Made by a program: the position numbers and the translations under genes. From Natranaerobius thermophilus JW/NM-WN-LF (GTDB lineage Bacteria; Bacillota; Natranaerobiia; Natranaerobiales; Natranaerobiaceae): a stretch of 64,000 bases of DNA. The notes beneath the pieces were generated by a model, which saw only the letters and a list, made by a program, of their open reading frames with translations, was not told the DNA's origin and ran no database searches. The first letter of the stretch is position 1. The number at the start of each line of letters is the position of its first letter. The DNA lies in NCBI RefSeq assembly GCF_000020005.1, contig NC_010718.1:1785695-1849694 (forward strand), in the 5' to 3' direction. This document shows positions 26,174-35,766 of the stretch, one piece after another.

Positions 26174-27085
26174 TCAATCATCCAAAAGATTAAGTCCTCT
26201 ATCATGGGCTGATTTTCTAGCTGCTTTAATATCCTTGATAGTTGGTGGTTGGGACAGTAACTCATCCTGATGAGCTTGGTATGCTGGATAATATTGTCCC
26301 ATAACATTTACTGTAATATCTTGAGAAATATCTGCAAGCATTTCAAAGACTTGTTTTGATTCAGCTAGATTTTTAGGTAAAACCAAGTGCCTAACAATCA
26401 ACCCTTGATAAGCAATACCATGTTTATCAGTTTTTAAAGGACCTACCTGTCTAAACATTTCACTAACAGCTTTATTAACTACCTGAAAATAATTAGTAGC
26501 TTTTGTATAATAATATGCAGTTTCATCACTACCGAATTTAATATCAGGTAAGTAAATATCAATTATTCCATCAAGATACTTCAAACCCTTAATTGAGTCA
26601 AAACCTCCGCTGTTATAGACCACAGGTATTTTTAGTCCCATTTTACTAGCTTCATACAAAGCCGAGATTATCTGGGGGATAAAATGGGATGGAGAAACCA
26701 AGTTGATATTGTGACAACCAGTGTTTTGTAATTTGACCATTATTCTGGCTAATTTTTCCAATGATATCAGCTCACCATTACCATAATGGCTAATATCATA
26801 ATTCTGACAAAAAGTACATTTCAAATTGCAATACGAAAAAAATATAGTACCAGACCCCTTATTCCCAACCAAAGGTCCCTCTTCTCCTAAATGAGGGAAA
26901 AATGAGGCAATCCGAACATATTCACCAGTTTGGCAGAACCCTATTTGTCCATTTAATCTGTTAACTTGACAATTATGGGGACAAATTGTGCAATTTTCCA
27001 ATTCTTGATAAGCATTCTGTCTTAGTTTTTCCAATTTTCCCGCTTCAAATAATTTCAAGTATCCAGGTAAGTAGTTATGTACCAT
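26174..27085 (-). CDS. Radical SAM protein, PflA-like (COG1313 type)
   Basis: A 303-residue radical-SAM enzyme. The cluster motif is Cys86-X3-Cys90-X2-Cys93 in YCNLKCTFCQNYDIS. An N-terminal four-cysteine segment (CTICPHNC...GFC) precedes it, as in the PflA-like group of unknown substrate. ATG 27085 follows TTGGAGGG. The gene lies 14 nt from sppA on the same strand. A role in activating a glycyl radical enzyme is not supported by the neighbours; substrate unknown. Confidence 0.88.
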   Translation of the reverse strand: MVHNYLPGYLKLFEAGKLEKLRQNAYQELENCTICPHNCQVNRLNGQIGFCQTGEYVRIASFFPHLGEEGPLVGNKGSGTIFFSYCNLKCTFCQNYDISHYGNGELISLEKLARIMVKLQNTGCHNINLVSPSHFIPQIISALYEASKMGLKIPVVYNSGGFDSIKGLKYLDGIIDIYLPDIKFGSDETAYYYTKATNYFQVVNKAVSEMFRQVGPLKTDKHGIAYQGLIVRHLVLPKNLAESKQVFEMLADISQDITVNVMGQYYPAYQAHQDELLSQPPTIKDIKAARKSAHDRGLNLLDD

Positions 27086-27191
27086 TTGACTCCCTCCAAA
27101 GTATTCTGACAATCTTTTGCTAATAAACCCGTTGTGATAAAATTATAATGGAAGTATGAAAAATCTCACAACCCAAAAAGGGGAGGAAGAC

Positions 27192-27854
27192 ATGTTCTTA
27201 ATTGATCTGTTATTATTACCAATTTTATTATTTCTCTTTTTTAGTATTTTAATATTACCGTTTCAGTTTGCATTTTACTCCTTGATTAATATAATAACTA
27301 TACCTGGTCAACTAATTAAAATAGCAATTAATAAAAAATTAAGACAAAATCATGCCTTGGAACATTCAACTATTAATGTTTTGGAAAGAGAGTTTGGCTA
27401 TAGGAAATTAGCTGGCTATGCTACAGAACAAGGGTTTTTTATCCAAGGGAAAGTACATCCTGCTCATTTAGAAAACGCAGCAATAATTGGGCTTCAGAGA
27501 TTACAAAGAGGAGAAAATCATTTAGCCATTCACAATAGATGTGGAACTAGTATGTTGGCTGCTAACTTTGTAGCTGCAGTAATTTTTATTGTTCTGCTCT
27601 GGCAGACAGGTATGTTTAACTTCTTTAATATCATTGTCGCCATTATCCTGTCCCAGTTCGTTGGACCCCTAGCGGGTAGAATTTTACAGCGGTTTATAAC
27701 CACATCAGCTCAAGTTAAAGATATGGATATTATAGGTGTAGAATACAATTCTAGAAACTTCATTGGTATTTTCGGGATGTCTTTTCCCCAAACTCCCAAC
27801 AAATTTTTTGTCAGGACACAAAAAAGTGATCAGGTTGAAATTATTCGTATCTAA
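27192..27854 (+). CDS. DUF6391-type membrane protein
   Basis: A 220-residue protein with N-terminal membrane helices (about 3-35), the conserved soluble motif LRQNHALEHSTINVLE, an HNRCGTSM motif and two further membrane helices near 130-165. These match the DUF6391 pattern. HALEH could bind metal but no function is known. The start is ATG 27192, after GGGGAGGAAG. It is transcribed alone, convergent with the M50 protease gene. Confidence 0.8.
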   Translation: MFLIDLLLLPILLFLFFSILILPFQFAFYSLINIITIPGQLIKIAINKKLRQNHALEHSTINVLEREFGYRKLAGYATEQGFFIQGKVHPAHLENAAIIGLQRLQRGENHLAIHNRCGTSMLAANFVAAVIFIVLLWQTGMFNFFNIIVAIILSQFVGPLAGRILQRFITTSAQVKDMDIIGVEYNSRNFIGIFGMSFPQTPNKFFVRTQKSDQVEIIRI

Positions 27855-27861
27855 AATATGA

Positions 27862-28974
27862 CTATTTTTCAAAAAGAGTTTTCATTTTAATTAGACGCAT
27901 CATATCAGTATTGCTAAGAATCCCTACAAGGCGTCCAGCATCCATTACCAGAACACGCCCGGCATTGTGCCGGGCCATTTTCATCATGGCTTCTACAGCT
28001 TCTTCTTCAGGCTCCATAATAATGCATTCATCAATAGCCGTCATTATTTCTCTAACTTTCTTTACTTCCCATTCATCCTGATTAACAGTCTTGACTTGGT
28101 TCATGGTTACTAAACCTAGAACTGCTGAGCCTCCTACTACGGGAAATGCTCCTACTTTATGGCGATAAAATTCTTCAACTAGCCTATCAATTGTTAATTC
28201 AGTAGATACAACTAGCACATTATCTGTCATGACATCTTGCACTTGATAACCCGATAATGTGTTTTTCAAGGTGACCTGGGTGTAGCTGTTTTGTCCTGCT
28301 TGATAAAGAAGCCATCCCATAAAAATATACCATAGTCCCATTACTGAAACTGTTACAGTTATCATAAAACCCATTCCCATTAATAAGAAAGCCAAGGCAC
28401 TTCCAGCTAATACACTAATTTTAGTAGCTAATAACAAATCTTTTTTAAAGTACCAGATAGCAGCTCGCAATATTCGGCCACCATCTAGGGGGAAGGCAGG
28501 GATCAAGTTTAGTATTCCAATAGTTAGATTAACTCTAGCCAAAAAAAATAAAATTTCTCCCAAAAAATGCCCTTCTGTAAATAAGAGGCTGATAGGTCCA
28601 AAAATTGCGGCTAATGCCAAACTAGAAACTGGCCCCACTATAGTGATTTTTAATTCAGAAACGGAAGTTCTGGGTTCTTCATCTAACTGAGCTACTCCAC
28701 CGAAAATAAATAATGTAATTTTTTTAATATCATGTCCTTCTTTTAAGGCTGTTAAAGAATGAGCAAATTCATGGATTAATACTGAAATAAATAACATAAT
28801 TGTCGCTGTTACCCCAGCCAGCCAATATATCAGATCTGTTTTTTCAGCTAAAACATTTGGGAAATAGTTTGTTGATAAACTAAAACTAAATACCATAAAA
28901 ATTACGAGCCAGCTAAAATCTAACTCAACATCAATTCCAAAAAAACGAGCTATTCTAAGTGAGTTACTAAACAC
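27862..28974 (-). CDS. Site-2 protease (M50) with CBS domain pair
   Basis: A 370-residue intramembrane metalloprotease. The zinc motif HEFAH is in TM3 and the third ligand Asp is in PAFPLDGGR. Two CBS domains occupy about residues 245-365 (VQDVMTDNVLVV..., VREIMTAIDECII...). CBS pairs in SpoIVFB-like proteases sense ATP or other nucleotides. SpoIVFB, which activates pro-sigma-K, also has this M50-plus-CBS plan, so this gene inside the sigK element may be relevant. No SpoIVFA partner is adjacent, so identity as SpoIVFB is unproven. Confidence 0.92.
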   Translation of the reverse strand: MFSNSLRIARFFGIDVELDFSWLVIFMVFSFSLSTNYFPNVLAEKTDLIYWLAGVTATIMLFISVLIHEFAHSLTALKEGHDIKKITLFIFGGVAQLDEEPRTSVSELKITIVGPVSSLALAAIFGPISLLFTEGHFLGEILFFLARVNLTIGILNLIPAFPLDGGRILRAAIWYFKKDLLLATKISVLAGSALAFLLMGMGFMITVTVSVMGLWYIFMGWLLYQAGQNSYTQVTLKNTLSGYQVQDVMTDNVLVVSTELTIDRLVEEFYRHKVGAFPVVGGSAVLGLVTMNQVKTVNQDEWEVKKVREIMTAIDECIIMEPEEEAVEAMMKMARHNAGRVLVMDAGRLVGILSNTDMMRLIKMKTLFEK

Positions 28975-29019
28975 TTATCTAACCCTCCAAAAAATACAGT
29001 GATTAATGGCCTGAAATTT

Positions 29020-29979
29020 TTATAAATACTTAGTGTAGCTACCCTGATCTTTAATCCCATTATAAAATCTTTCGAAATCAATCATATAATTAAAGTCATC
29101 TTTTTCTTTGAACTTTTGACCTCTAATATCTAAATTCTTAATAATGAGTAATTCTTCGTTAATATTTGATGCTTGCAGTAATTGCATCCCTGAAGGTGCC
29201 CAAATACCGCTTCCGCCCCAAAAGTAAACATCAGAGATTTCATGACGCCCTACGGCATTGGCAGCTAAACTAAATACTTGATTGTAAGCTGCTTTAGAGG
29301 AATTCATTAGATTCCACAAAAACCCATAATAGTGATCTGTTTTTATATTCATTTCGGGATATTCTCTCCTGGCTTCAGATCGCCAATGGGCCATAGTTAT
29401 AATGGCGTCTACATCGTCATCTACAGCATATTTTCTGGCCAGTTCAACAAAGTTTAGATCATAACAAATCAAAAATCCAAATCTACCCCATTTAGTATCT
29501 ATAGTCAATCTCTTATCAGGTCCTCGCTCAAAATATTTTTGTTCAATTGGTGGAAGAAATATTTTGTTGTAAATATATTTCTCATCATAAAGATCTATAT
29601 TAGGATTTAAAATAAAAGTTGAATTATAGAATTTATCATCTTTTAAGTTAACATTGTTATAAAAAACGTACTCCAAACCAATACCATCGTCAAATAAACT
29701 ATCACGTATATTCTTTACCCATGTAGCTATCTGACTGTTCTCTCCTCTTCTCAAATAATCTCTAACTTCACTTTCATTTTCTGTTTCCCAAACATAACCA
29801 GTAACACAAAGTTCCGGAAAAATAAGAATATTCACTTCTTTTTCGTGGGCAATTTCTACGACTTGCTCCATTTTTTTGAGATTTTCTTCTATATCTGATT
29901 TCATGTGTAAATTAGCAATCAAAACTGTAGGACTATTATCATCACTAGAAAATACTCTTTCTACAATTCTATACGGCAT
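29020..29979 (-). CDS. Carbon-nitrogen hydrolase (nitrilase superfamily)
   Basis: A 319-residue hydrolase with the Glu-Lys-Cys triad: Glu in FPELCVTGY, Lys in YNKIFLPP and Cys in LICYDLNF. These enzymes split amide or nitrile C-N bonds. The insertion before the lysine and the C-terminal YMIDFERFYNG segment are not diagnostic of a named subfamily. The start has GGGGGTG upstream. It precedes the SagB-like gene on the same strand; no shared pathway is evident. Confidence 0.87.
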   Translation of the reverse strand: MPYRIVERVFSSDDNSPTVLIANLHMKSDIEENLKKMEQVVEIAHEKEVNILIFPELCVTGYVWETENESEVRDYLRRGENSQIATWVKNIRDSLFDDGIGLEYVFYNNVNLKDDKFYNSTFILNPNIDLYDEKYIYNKIFLPPIEQKYFERGPDKRLTIDTKWGRFGFLICYDLNFVELARKYAVDDDVDAIITMAHWRSEARREYPEMNIKTDHYYGFLWNLMNSSKAAYNQVFSLAANAVGRHEISDVYFWGGSGIWAPSGMQLLQASNINEELLIIKNLDIRGQKFKEKDDFNYMIDFERFYNGIKDQGSYTKYL

Positions 29980-30057
29980 CTAGAACACCCCCGTCTAAAT
30001 ACTAAATTAAATGATTTGAATTTATTTTAGTGCAACAATTATATCGGGTCAAGAAAT

Positions 30058-30813
30058 TTAACTACGGGATATCTTTTTCCCCACAGAAGCAAGATAAATA
30101 GCGAATTCCTTTTCACCATCTATATCTAAAATTTCATGAACCATTTCGTCATCATAAGCTCCAATTGCACATGCTCCTGAGTTAATGTTTTCTACACTTA
30201 AATAGAGATTTTGGCAAACATGTCCTGCATCTAAAAATAAATACCGATAACCTCTTTCGCCATACCTCCAAGTCGTTCTCTCAACAACTGCAGTCCAAAT
30301 AAAAGTAACTGCACACTCGCCGACAAATTTTTGCTGATAACAGGCTTTTTCCAAATCCTCTACTTTAGTCCCTTGCTTTATCGGTTTCCAAAAACTCAAA
30401 TTATGCTGCCCTGCAATATAGCGGTAAATCCCCTGTTGTAAATCCTCTACATTTTGAACATATAAGTAAGTTTCTAAAGGGTGACGAGCACCAGCTGAAG
30501 GTACAGTTCTCTTAGTTACAGAGTTATTAGAAGATTTTCGTTTGATACCCTGAGTATTCCATAAAAGATACGACAATTCCACTTTAGAAAGAGGTTCTGC
30601 ACTAAAATTACGAATACTTTTCCTATTACCAATAACAGTTTGTAAATGAAAATTGTGATTCATGCCCAACTCTGGGTCTGGAAGTTCAATGATATTTTCT
30701 TCTTGGGATAACTCCTTTTCAATGGGCGGTTCAGCTAAACCCTTATCTTCATCAGATTTTTTCAGGTTTTTCAATTTTGTGTATTCAATAAAATTTTTAC
30801 CTATATTATCCAT
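30058..30813 (-). CDS. SagB/ThcOx-type nitroreductase family dehydrogenase
   Basis: A 251-residue FMN-dependent oxidoreductase. The blocks RKSIRNFSAEPLSKVELSYLLW, PSAGARHPLETYL and the C-terminal FAIYLASVGK match stand-alone SagB-type proteins. In peptide-toxin clusters SagB oxidises azolines, but there is no cyclodehydratase or precursor peptide here. Stand-alone members are common in Clostridia, with unknown substrates. The first 60 residues are charged and probably flexible. Confidence 0.88.
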   Translation of the reverse strand: MDNIGKNFIEYTKLKNLKKSDEDKGLAEPPIEKELSQEENIIELPDPELGMNHNFHLQTVIGNRKSIRNFSAEPLSKVELSYLLWNTQGIKRKSSNNSVTKRTVPSAGARHPLETYLYVQNVEDLQQGIYRYIAGQHNLSFWKPIKQGTKVEDLEKACYQQKFVGECAVTFIWTAVVERTTWRYGERGYRYLFLDAGHVCQNLYLSVENINSGACAIGAYDDEMVHEILDIDGEKEFAIYLASVGKKISRS

Positions 30814-30896
30814 AAAAATATTCTACCTCCTTAATTATGTAAAAATTTTATTAGTTTACTCAACTTAACTTACATCTTAAACATCCTAACTATTTA

Positions 30897-30926
30897 TAAG
30901 CCCCCGGTAAACAAACCGGAGGCTTT
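30897..30926 (-). terminator. Hairpin terminator downstream of the P5C dehydrogenase gene
   Basis: An imperfect G/C-rich stem (AAGCCCCCGGT / ACCGGAGGCTT) with an AAACA loop, just beyond the dehydrogenase stop codon. The T-tract is weak. Confidence 0.65.
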
Positions 30927-30931
30927 ATAAA

Positions 30932-32566
30932 TTACTCTTCTTCCATGCAAGGGTATCTATAATCTTTGGGTGGATTAAGATTTTCTTTAATAGATCTAGG
31001 GGAAATCCATCTAATTATATTCCACATTGAACCTGCTTTATCATTAGTTCCAGAAGCTCTTGCCCCACCAAAGGGCTGTTGACCAACAACAGAGCCAGTT
31101 GGTTTATCATTTATATAAAAGTTTCCTGCCGCATGAGTGAGGATGTCTTCAGCTTTTAAAAGGGCTTCTTTATCCTTGGCTATAATACTGCCAGTCAATC
31201 CATAAGGTGAGGTTTCATTACACAATTCTAGAGTCTTTTCGTATTCATTGTCTGGATATACATAAACAGTTAGCACTGGACCAAAAATTTCTTCTTCCAT
31301 GGTTTTAAATTTAGGATTGTCAGTTTTGATGACAGTTGGCCAAATATAATAGCCCTCTGAGTCATCGTACTTACCTCCTGCAAGTATCTCGGCCTCATCT
31401 GAATCTTTGGCATAATCAATATATGAAGCAATCTTATCAAAAGCTTGTTTATCAATAACTGCATTAACAAAATTTGTGAAATCCTCAACGGGGCCAACTT
31501 TTAATTCTGAAACTTTTTCAATTAATTTATCTTTCATTCTTTCCCAGAGGGTTTCTGGAATGTAAGCACGACTTGCCGCTGAGCACTTTTGTCCCTGGTA
31601 CTCATAAGCACCTCTGATAAGAGCGGTAATTACTTCATTTTTATCTGCAGTTGGATGAGCAACCACAAAGTCTTTGCCACCTGTTTCCCCTACAATTCTG
31701 GGATAAGTTTTATAACGGTCGATATTTTGACCAACTTCTTTCCACATATCTTTAAAGACTTCCGAAGACCCGGTAAAATGAACACCAGCTAAGTCAGGAT
31801 GTTTCATAACACGGTTACCAACTAATCCACCAGATCCTGGAATGAAATTTATGACTCCAGGGGGTAGACCAGCTTCTTCAAAAATCTTCATAACAATATA
31901 ATTTGAATATACTGCCGTGGAAGCTGGTTTCCACACTGATACATTGCCTGCTATTGCAGGGGCACTAGGTAGATTTCCTCCAATAGCTGTAAAGTTAAAC
32001 GGTGAAACTGCAAATATAAAGCCTTCAAGAGGACGGTATTCCACCTGGTTAATTACAGTCCTTAGAGAATCTGGCTGATCCTTATAAATTTCATTTAAAT
32101 AATAGGTGTTAAATTCCAGGAAATCTACTAATTCGCAAACAGCTTCAATTTCAGATTGATAGATATTTTTCCCCTGACCAAGCATAGTAGCCGCGTTTAC
32201 TGTTGATCTATATGGACCTGCTATCAAAGCAGCAGCTTTTTTAAATATTTTTGCCCTTTTATCCCAGGGCATCCTTTCCCACTCGTGTTTAGCTTTAAGT
32301 GCAGCTTCTATGGCCATGTCAATTTCTTTTTCACCGGCTTTATGATATTTAGCAAGGACAGTGCTATGGTCAGTAGGCATCCGAACTTCACCAAGATCAC
32401 CTGTTTTCACTTCCCGACCACCTATGATTAATGGAATCTCCGTAACTTCACCTTTCAGTTCAGTTAATTTCTCTTTAACCTCTTCCTTCTCTGGACTACC
32501 TGGAGTATAATTTAAAGGATATTCATTTCTTGGGCGAACAAATTCAAAAGCATTATTTTTAGGCAT
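30932..32566 (-). CDS. pruA: L-glutamate gamma-semialdehyde (1-pyrroline-5-carboxylate) dehydrogenase
   Basis: A 544-residue aldehyde dehydrogenase of the RocA/PruA group, oxidising glutamate semialdehyde to glutamate with NAD+. The general-base Glu is in VGETGGKD and the nucleophile Cys in YQGQKCSAASRAY. The C-terminal GQQPFGGARASGTNDKAG segment is the PruA signature that sets it apart from other ALDHs. It lies directly downstream of the five-gene proline dehydrogenase cluster, so the two perform the full conversion of proline to glutamate. Confidence 0.96.
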   Translation of the reverse strand: MPKNNAFEFVRPRNEYPLNYTPGSPEKEEVKEKLTELKGEVTEIPLIIGGREVKTGDLGEVRMPTDHSTVLAKYHKAGEKEIDMAIEAALKAKHEWERMPWDKRAKIFKKAAALIAGPYRSTVNAATMLGQGKNIYQSEIEAVCELVDFLEFNTYYLNEIYKDQPDSLRTVINQVEYRPLEGFIFAVSPFNFTAIGGNLPSAPAIAGNVSVWKPASTAVYSNYIVMKIFEEAGLPPGVINFIPGSGGLVGNRVMKHPDLAGVHFTGSSEVFKDMWKEVGQNIDRYKTYPRIVGETGGKDFVVAHPTADKNEVITALIRGAYEYQGQKCSAASRAYIPETLWERMKDKLIEKVSELKVGPVEDFTNFVNAVIDKQAFDKIASYIDYAKDSDEAEILAGGKYDDSEGYYIWPTVIKTDNPKFKTMEEEIFGPVLTVYVYPDNEYEKTLELCNETSPYGLTGSIIAKDKEALLKAEDILTHAAGNFYINDKPTGSVVGQQPFGGARASGTNDKAGSMWNIIRWISPRSIKENLNPPKDYRYPCMEEE

Positions 32567-32665
32567 TACTACACCTCCTATAAAATTGAGTGTCTCTAAT
32601 TATTTAATTCGACTTTATTCCTAAAAAACCCTTTGACTAATAGTAGATCAACAAAAAGTCAAAAA

Positions 32666-33814
32666 TCAAACTACCGATGGTTCTAAAATTAATTCTCCTC
32701 TTTCAAAGCGATCGTAATTTAACATACTAATATCGAGTTCTGGCTCTTGTTCAAGGATAAGCTGGGCAACTAATTTTGATGTATAAGGTGCAATCATGAA
32801 ACCGTGCCCGCTATAACCTGCAGAAGTATAAAAACCTTTAACTGAGGTTTCACCCAAAATCGGTTGTGCATCTGGACTCATATCATATAATCCAGCCCAT
32901 TGCCGTATGATTTTAATATCCTTTAACGGCGGGAATACACTGGCAATCTTTTTGGATAATTTAATAGGAAATTTAACACTAGAATTAATGTTCAAACTTT
33001 CTGGTTCTTCGGGGTCACCATGCCCCATGAGAAAACTTCCATGAGGTACCTGCTGCATGTAAAAATCATGATAAAGCGAAACGATCATAGGACCTTGAAA
33101 AGGATCTAGCGGTTCCGAAACCATGGCTTCATGTCGCTCGGGATATATAGGAAGTTCAATCCCTGCCATTCGTCCAACTTCTTTAGCATGACCCCCGGCG
33201 GTATTTAACACCTTTTTCGTTGATATTTTTCCTTTATCTGTAATTACACCAGTTACTTCACCTCTTTCTGTTTCAATATCCCATACTTCTGTATAGGTGT
33301 AAATTTTCACTCCTAATCTCTCTGCCGCTTTTCGATAGGCTTCACTAACATGAAAAGGATTGGCATGCCCATCTTCCTCACAAATGGTCCCACCATATAG
33401 ACCATTTATATTTACATGAGGGGCTATATCTTTAATTTCACCAGGAGTTAACAGTCTAGAGGGAATATTAAGATCATTTTGCAGTTTCACATTTTTCTTA
33501 AATTGTTCAAAAAGCCCTTCATCATAAGCCAAAAACAAATAACCCTTTTGTTTAAATTCTATATCGTGGTCGTAATCTAAAGTTTCTTCTAAGTTTTCAA
33601 ACATCCTGACACTTTCCCTACTTAAAATACAGTTTTTTTCAGTTCCCCATTGCTGCCTTATTCCTGCTCCACACCTACCGGTAGCTCCACTTGCAATATA
33701 TTCTCGCTCAACTAAAACTATATCGCTTTCTCCCATTTTGGCCAGGTTATAAGCTGTAGCTAATCCATTGATACCTCCTCCAATAATCACTACATTCGCC
33801 GTGTTATTAATCAT
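32666..33814 (-). CDS. FAD-dependent proline dehydrogenase-type subunit (beta, DAO fold)
   Basis: A 382-residue flavoprotein of the D-amino-acid-oxidase/sarcosine oxidase fold. It has the dinucleotide motif VIIGGGINGLATAYNLA, SGATGRCGAGIRQQW near the flavin and GLYDMSPDAQPILG with the substrate Arg region. It corresponds to the ~43 kDa catalytic beta subunit of archaeal and bacterial dye-linked proline dehydrogenases and to HcnC. ATG 33814 follows AAGGGG and overlaps the preceding gene by 8 nt. Proline as substrate is inferred from pruA and the Na+/proline symporter on either side. Confidence 0.88.
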   Translation of the reverse strand: MINNTANVVIIGGGINGLATAYNLAKMGESDIVLVEREYIASGATGRCGAGIRQQWGTEKNCILSRESVRMFENLEETLDYDHDIEFKQKGYLFLAYDEGLFEQFKKNVKLQNDLNIPSRLLTPGEIKDIAPHVNINGLYGGTICEEDGHANPFHVSEAYRKAAERLGVKIYTYTEVWDIETERGEVTGVITDKGKISTKKVLNTAGGHAKEVGRMAGIELPIYPERHEAMVSEPLDPFQGPMIVSLYHDFYMQQVPHGSFLMGHGDPEEPESLNINSSVKFPIKLSKKIASVFPPLKDIKIIRQWAGLYDMSPDAQPILGETSVKGFYTSAGYSGHGFMIAPYTSKLVAQLILEQEPELDISMLNYDRFERGELILEPSVV

Positions 33815-34082
33815 CGAGATCACCCCTTGCTAAAGTTCCCAGCTTGACAGGTTTTAATAAAGGTCGATAAACACCGGTAGTTTCCTCAGATATAGAGCTA
33901 CCTTTAACTTTTACCAATTCTTTTAATAAAGCCTCTCGGCAACTTTTTCCTTGACAGGCTCCCATACCTATTCTGCAAACTCTTTTCAATTCTTCAAAAT
34001 TATTATAACCCTTATTAATCCACTCTCTCACTTCACCAAAAGTCAAATCTTCACAACGACAAAGAATAGTATCATCTGTCAT
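33807..34082 (-). CDS. BFD-like [2Fe-2S] subunit (delta)
   Basis: A 91-residue protein with the bacterioferritin-associated-ferredoxin-like spacing: Cys8 and Cys10 (ILCRCED), then CRIGMGACQGKSC. It matches the small Fe-S subunit or domain found with HcnB/opine oxidase and proline dehydrogenase complexes. The start overlaps the stop of the ferredoxin gene (ATGA), and its end overlaps the beta subunit gene, so all three are translationally coupled. Confidence 0.87.
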   Translation of the reverse strand: MTDDTILCRCEDLTFGEVREWINKGYNNFEELKRVCRIGMGACQGKSCREALLKELVKVKGSSISEETTGVYRPLLKPVKLGTLARGDLDD

Positions 34083-34591
34083 GACGACCCTCCTTCACTA
34101 GTAAAAGAAATATTTCTTACGGTGTAACCATATCCTTTGGGAACTTCCAAACTCAATATATAAACTCGATTTTTTCTGCTAGATTCTCTTACTTGTGAGA
34201 CTTTTACATCTGTCACGTACTTACCTTCCCTATCTAGCCCCTGAACAACTTGCCCCTTTTCAGGTAATGGTGAAAATTCGTAGGGTATTTTAACAAGATC
34301 CGTTTCTTGAGAATAAGTTTCATCAATAATAAAAATAGCTAACCCTGGACAGTAACCAACGCAAACTCCGCAACCATTACATTTATCAAAATCTACTTCT
34401 GGTAAATCATTTATATCCTCAAAGGGCTTTATAGCACCAAAATTGCAAGCTTTATTACAGGGGTCACAAGGGATTTCCTGAAAACACTCCACCATTACCA
34501 CAGGTCCTTGTTCTCGCCTATGTTCGGGAGGTTTAACTTGTTCTTGTAACTTTTCCGAAGGCACACCTGTTTCGACTATTTTATCATTCAT
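34079..34591 (-). CDS. 4Fe-4S ferredoxin-type subunit (gamma)
   Basis: A 170-residue protein with two clusters' worth of cysteines: CFQEIPCDPCNKAC and CNGCGVCVGYCPG. Its size (~19 kDa) equals the gamma subunit of the archaeal heterotetrameric proline dehydrogenase. It would pass electrons between flavin subunits or to an external acceptor. It lies 5 nt from the alpha subunit gene. Confidence 0.87.
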   Translation of the reverse strand: MNDKIVETGVPSEKLQEQVKPPEHRREQGPVVMVECFQEIPCDPCNKACNFGAIKPFEDINDLPEVDFDKCNGCGVCVGYCPGLAIFIIDETYSQETDLVKIPYEFSPLPEKGQVVQGLDREGKYVTDVKVSQVRESSRKNRVYILSLEVPKGYGYTVRNISFTSEGGSS

Positions 34592-34596
34592 TATAT

Positions 34597-35766
34597 TTAA
34601 ACCCCCTTAGCTTTGGCTTTTTTAACTAATTGACTTTGTCCACGTCTGATAACTTGGCCCACAGGACCTCTTCTTAAGCTCATTAACTCTTCGCGAGCAT
34701 TTTTAGCCCTGATCCAAAAACCTTCTTTTTGATATCCGAGGCTTTCAGCTGCAAACATACCTGCTAGCTTGCCTTCAACCATGGCAGAGCTTGCTTCCTC
34801 TACACCTGAAACATCACCTGCTACATAAATACCGCTTTTTGTAGTTTCAAAATTTTCATCCCTAATAGGAGTAAACCCTCCTAATTCTGGAACATATACA
34901 GTTTCACAACCCGCTTGTAATAATAGTTCTGCTAGTGGAGTTAACCCAACGGAAAGGCATAGCACATCAACCTCGAAATTTTGTTCACTCCCAGGAATAT
35001 AGTTCCAATTATTATCTAGTTCGACAGTAGTTATTTTTTCTAAAGCATTTTCTCCGTGAACTTCCTTAACAGTGGTAGATGTATATATAGGAACTCCCTG
35101 CCTTCTGAGTTTAGAGGCATGTACTAGGTAAGCACCAATTTGTGATGCTGCCTCTAAAACACCAACAACTTCCACTCCTGCCTGAATCAATTGATAGCTA
35201 ACAATAACACCAATATTTCCAGCACCTACCATAACAACTTTATCTCCGGGCTTGACTCCGTAAACATTCATCAAAGTTTGTACAGCTCCAGCCCCGTATA
35301 CCCCAGGTAAGTCCCAGTTGGGAAAATGAAGAACTTTTTCTTGTGCTCCAGTAGCAACAATCATCTTTGATGGTTTTATCCTAATTATTTCCCCATTATG
35401 CTCTACTAATAAAGTACCATATTCATAATAGCCTAGAGCTGTAGCATTTATATAAACATCTATATTATCATAAGATTGCAATTGTTCTGAAAGTATTTTA
35501 CCAATTTTAACTCCTCGTTCTGCTGCATATTGTTCTTCAGAGCCAAAAAACATGTGTGTTTGTTTGACAAGTTGACCACCCAAAAAGGGATCTCGTTCTA
35601 ATAAAAGAACCTGTGCTCCTTCCTCAGCAGCACTTAAAGCAGCAGATAAACCGGCCGGTCCAGAACCTATAACTACTACTTCAGTATTGATCTCTTTTTT
35701 AAGTCGTAAAGTTGAAGGATCACGTAGATTAGGCGAAAGTTCTGAAAAATTGTGATTATCAGACAT
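34597..35766 (-). CDS. NAD(P)H/FAD oxidoreductase subunit (alpha-like, HcnB type)
   Basis: A 389-residue pyridine-nucleotide-disulfide oxidoreductase fold protein. The FAD motif is VVIGSGPAGLSAALSAAEEG and the second nucleotide motif VVMVGAGNIGVIVSYQL; GIYVAGDVSG is the C-terminal FAD motif. With the 102-residue [2Fe-2S] protein encoded just upstream it sums to the ~54 kDa alpha subunit of archaeal proline dehydrogenase, so the alpha chain appears to be split here. It overlaps that gene by 8 nt. Confidence 0.88.
   Translation of the reverse strand: MSDNHNFSELSPNLRDPSTLRLKKEINTEVVVIGSGPAGLSAALSAAEEGAQVLLLERDPFLGGQLVKQTHMFFGSEEQYAAERGVKIGKILSEQLQSYDNIDVYINATALGYYEYGTLLVEHNGEIIRIKPSKMIVATGAQEKVLHFPNWDLPGVYGAGAVQTLMNVYGVKPGDKVVMVGAGNIGVIVSYQLIQAGVEVVGVLEAASQIGAYLVHASKLRRQGVPIYTSTTVKEVHGENALEKITTVELDNNWNYIPGSEQNFEVDVLCLSVGLTPLAELLLQAGCETVYVPELGGFTPIRDENFETTKSGIYVAGDVSGVEEASSAMVEGKLAGMFAAESLGYQKEGFWIRAKNAREELMSLRRGPVGQVIRRGQSQLVKKAKAKGV

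Noticed and set aside
30058-30813. SagB as part of a thiazole/oxazole-modified peptide cluster
   Set aside because: No YcaO cyclodehydratase, precursor peptide or export genes lie within 10 kb on either side.
31270-31497. 75-codon minus-strand frame within pruA
   Set aside because: It is a shifted frame inside a clearly coding aldehyde dehydrogenase and has no Shine-Dalgarno.
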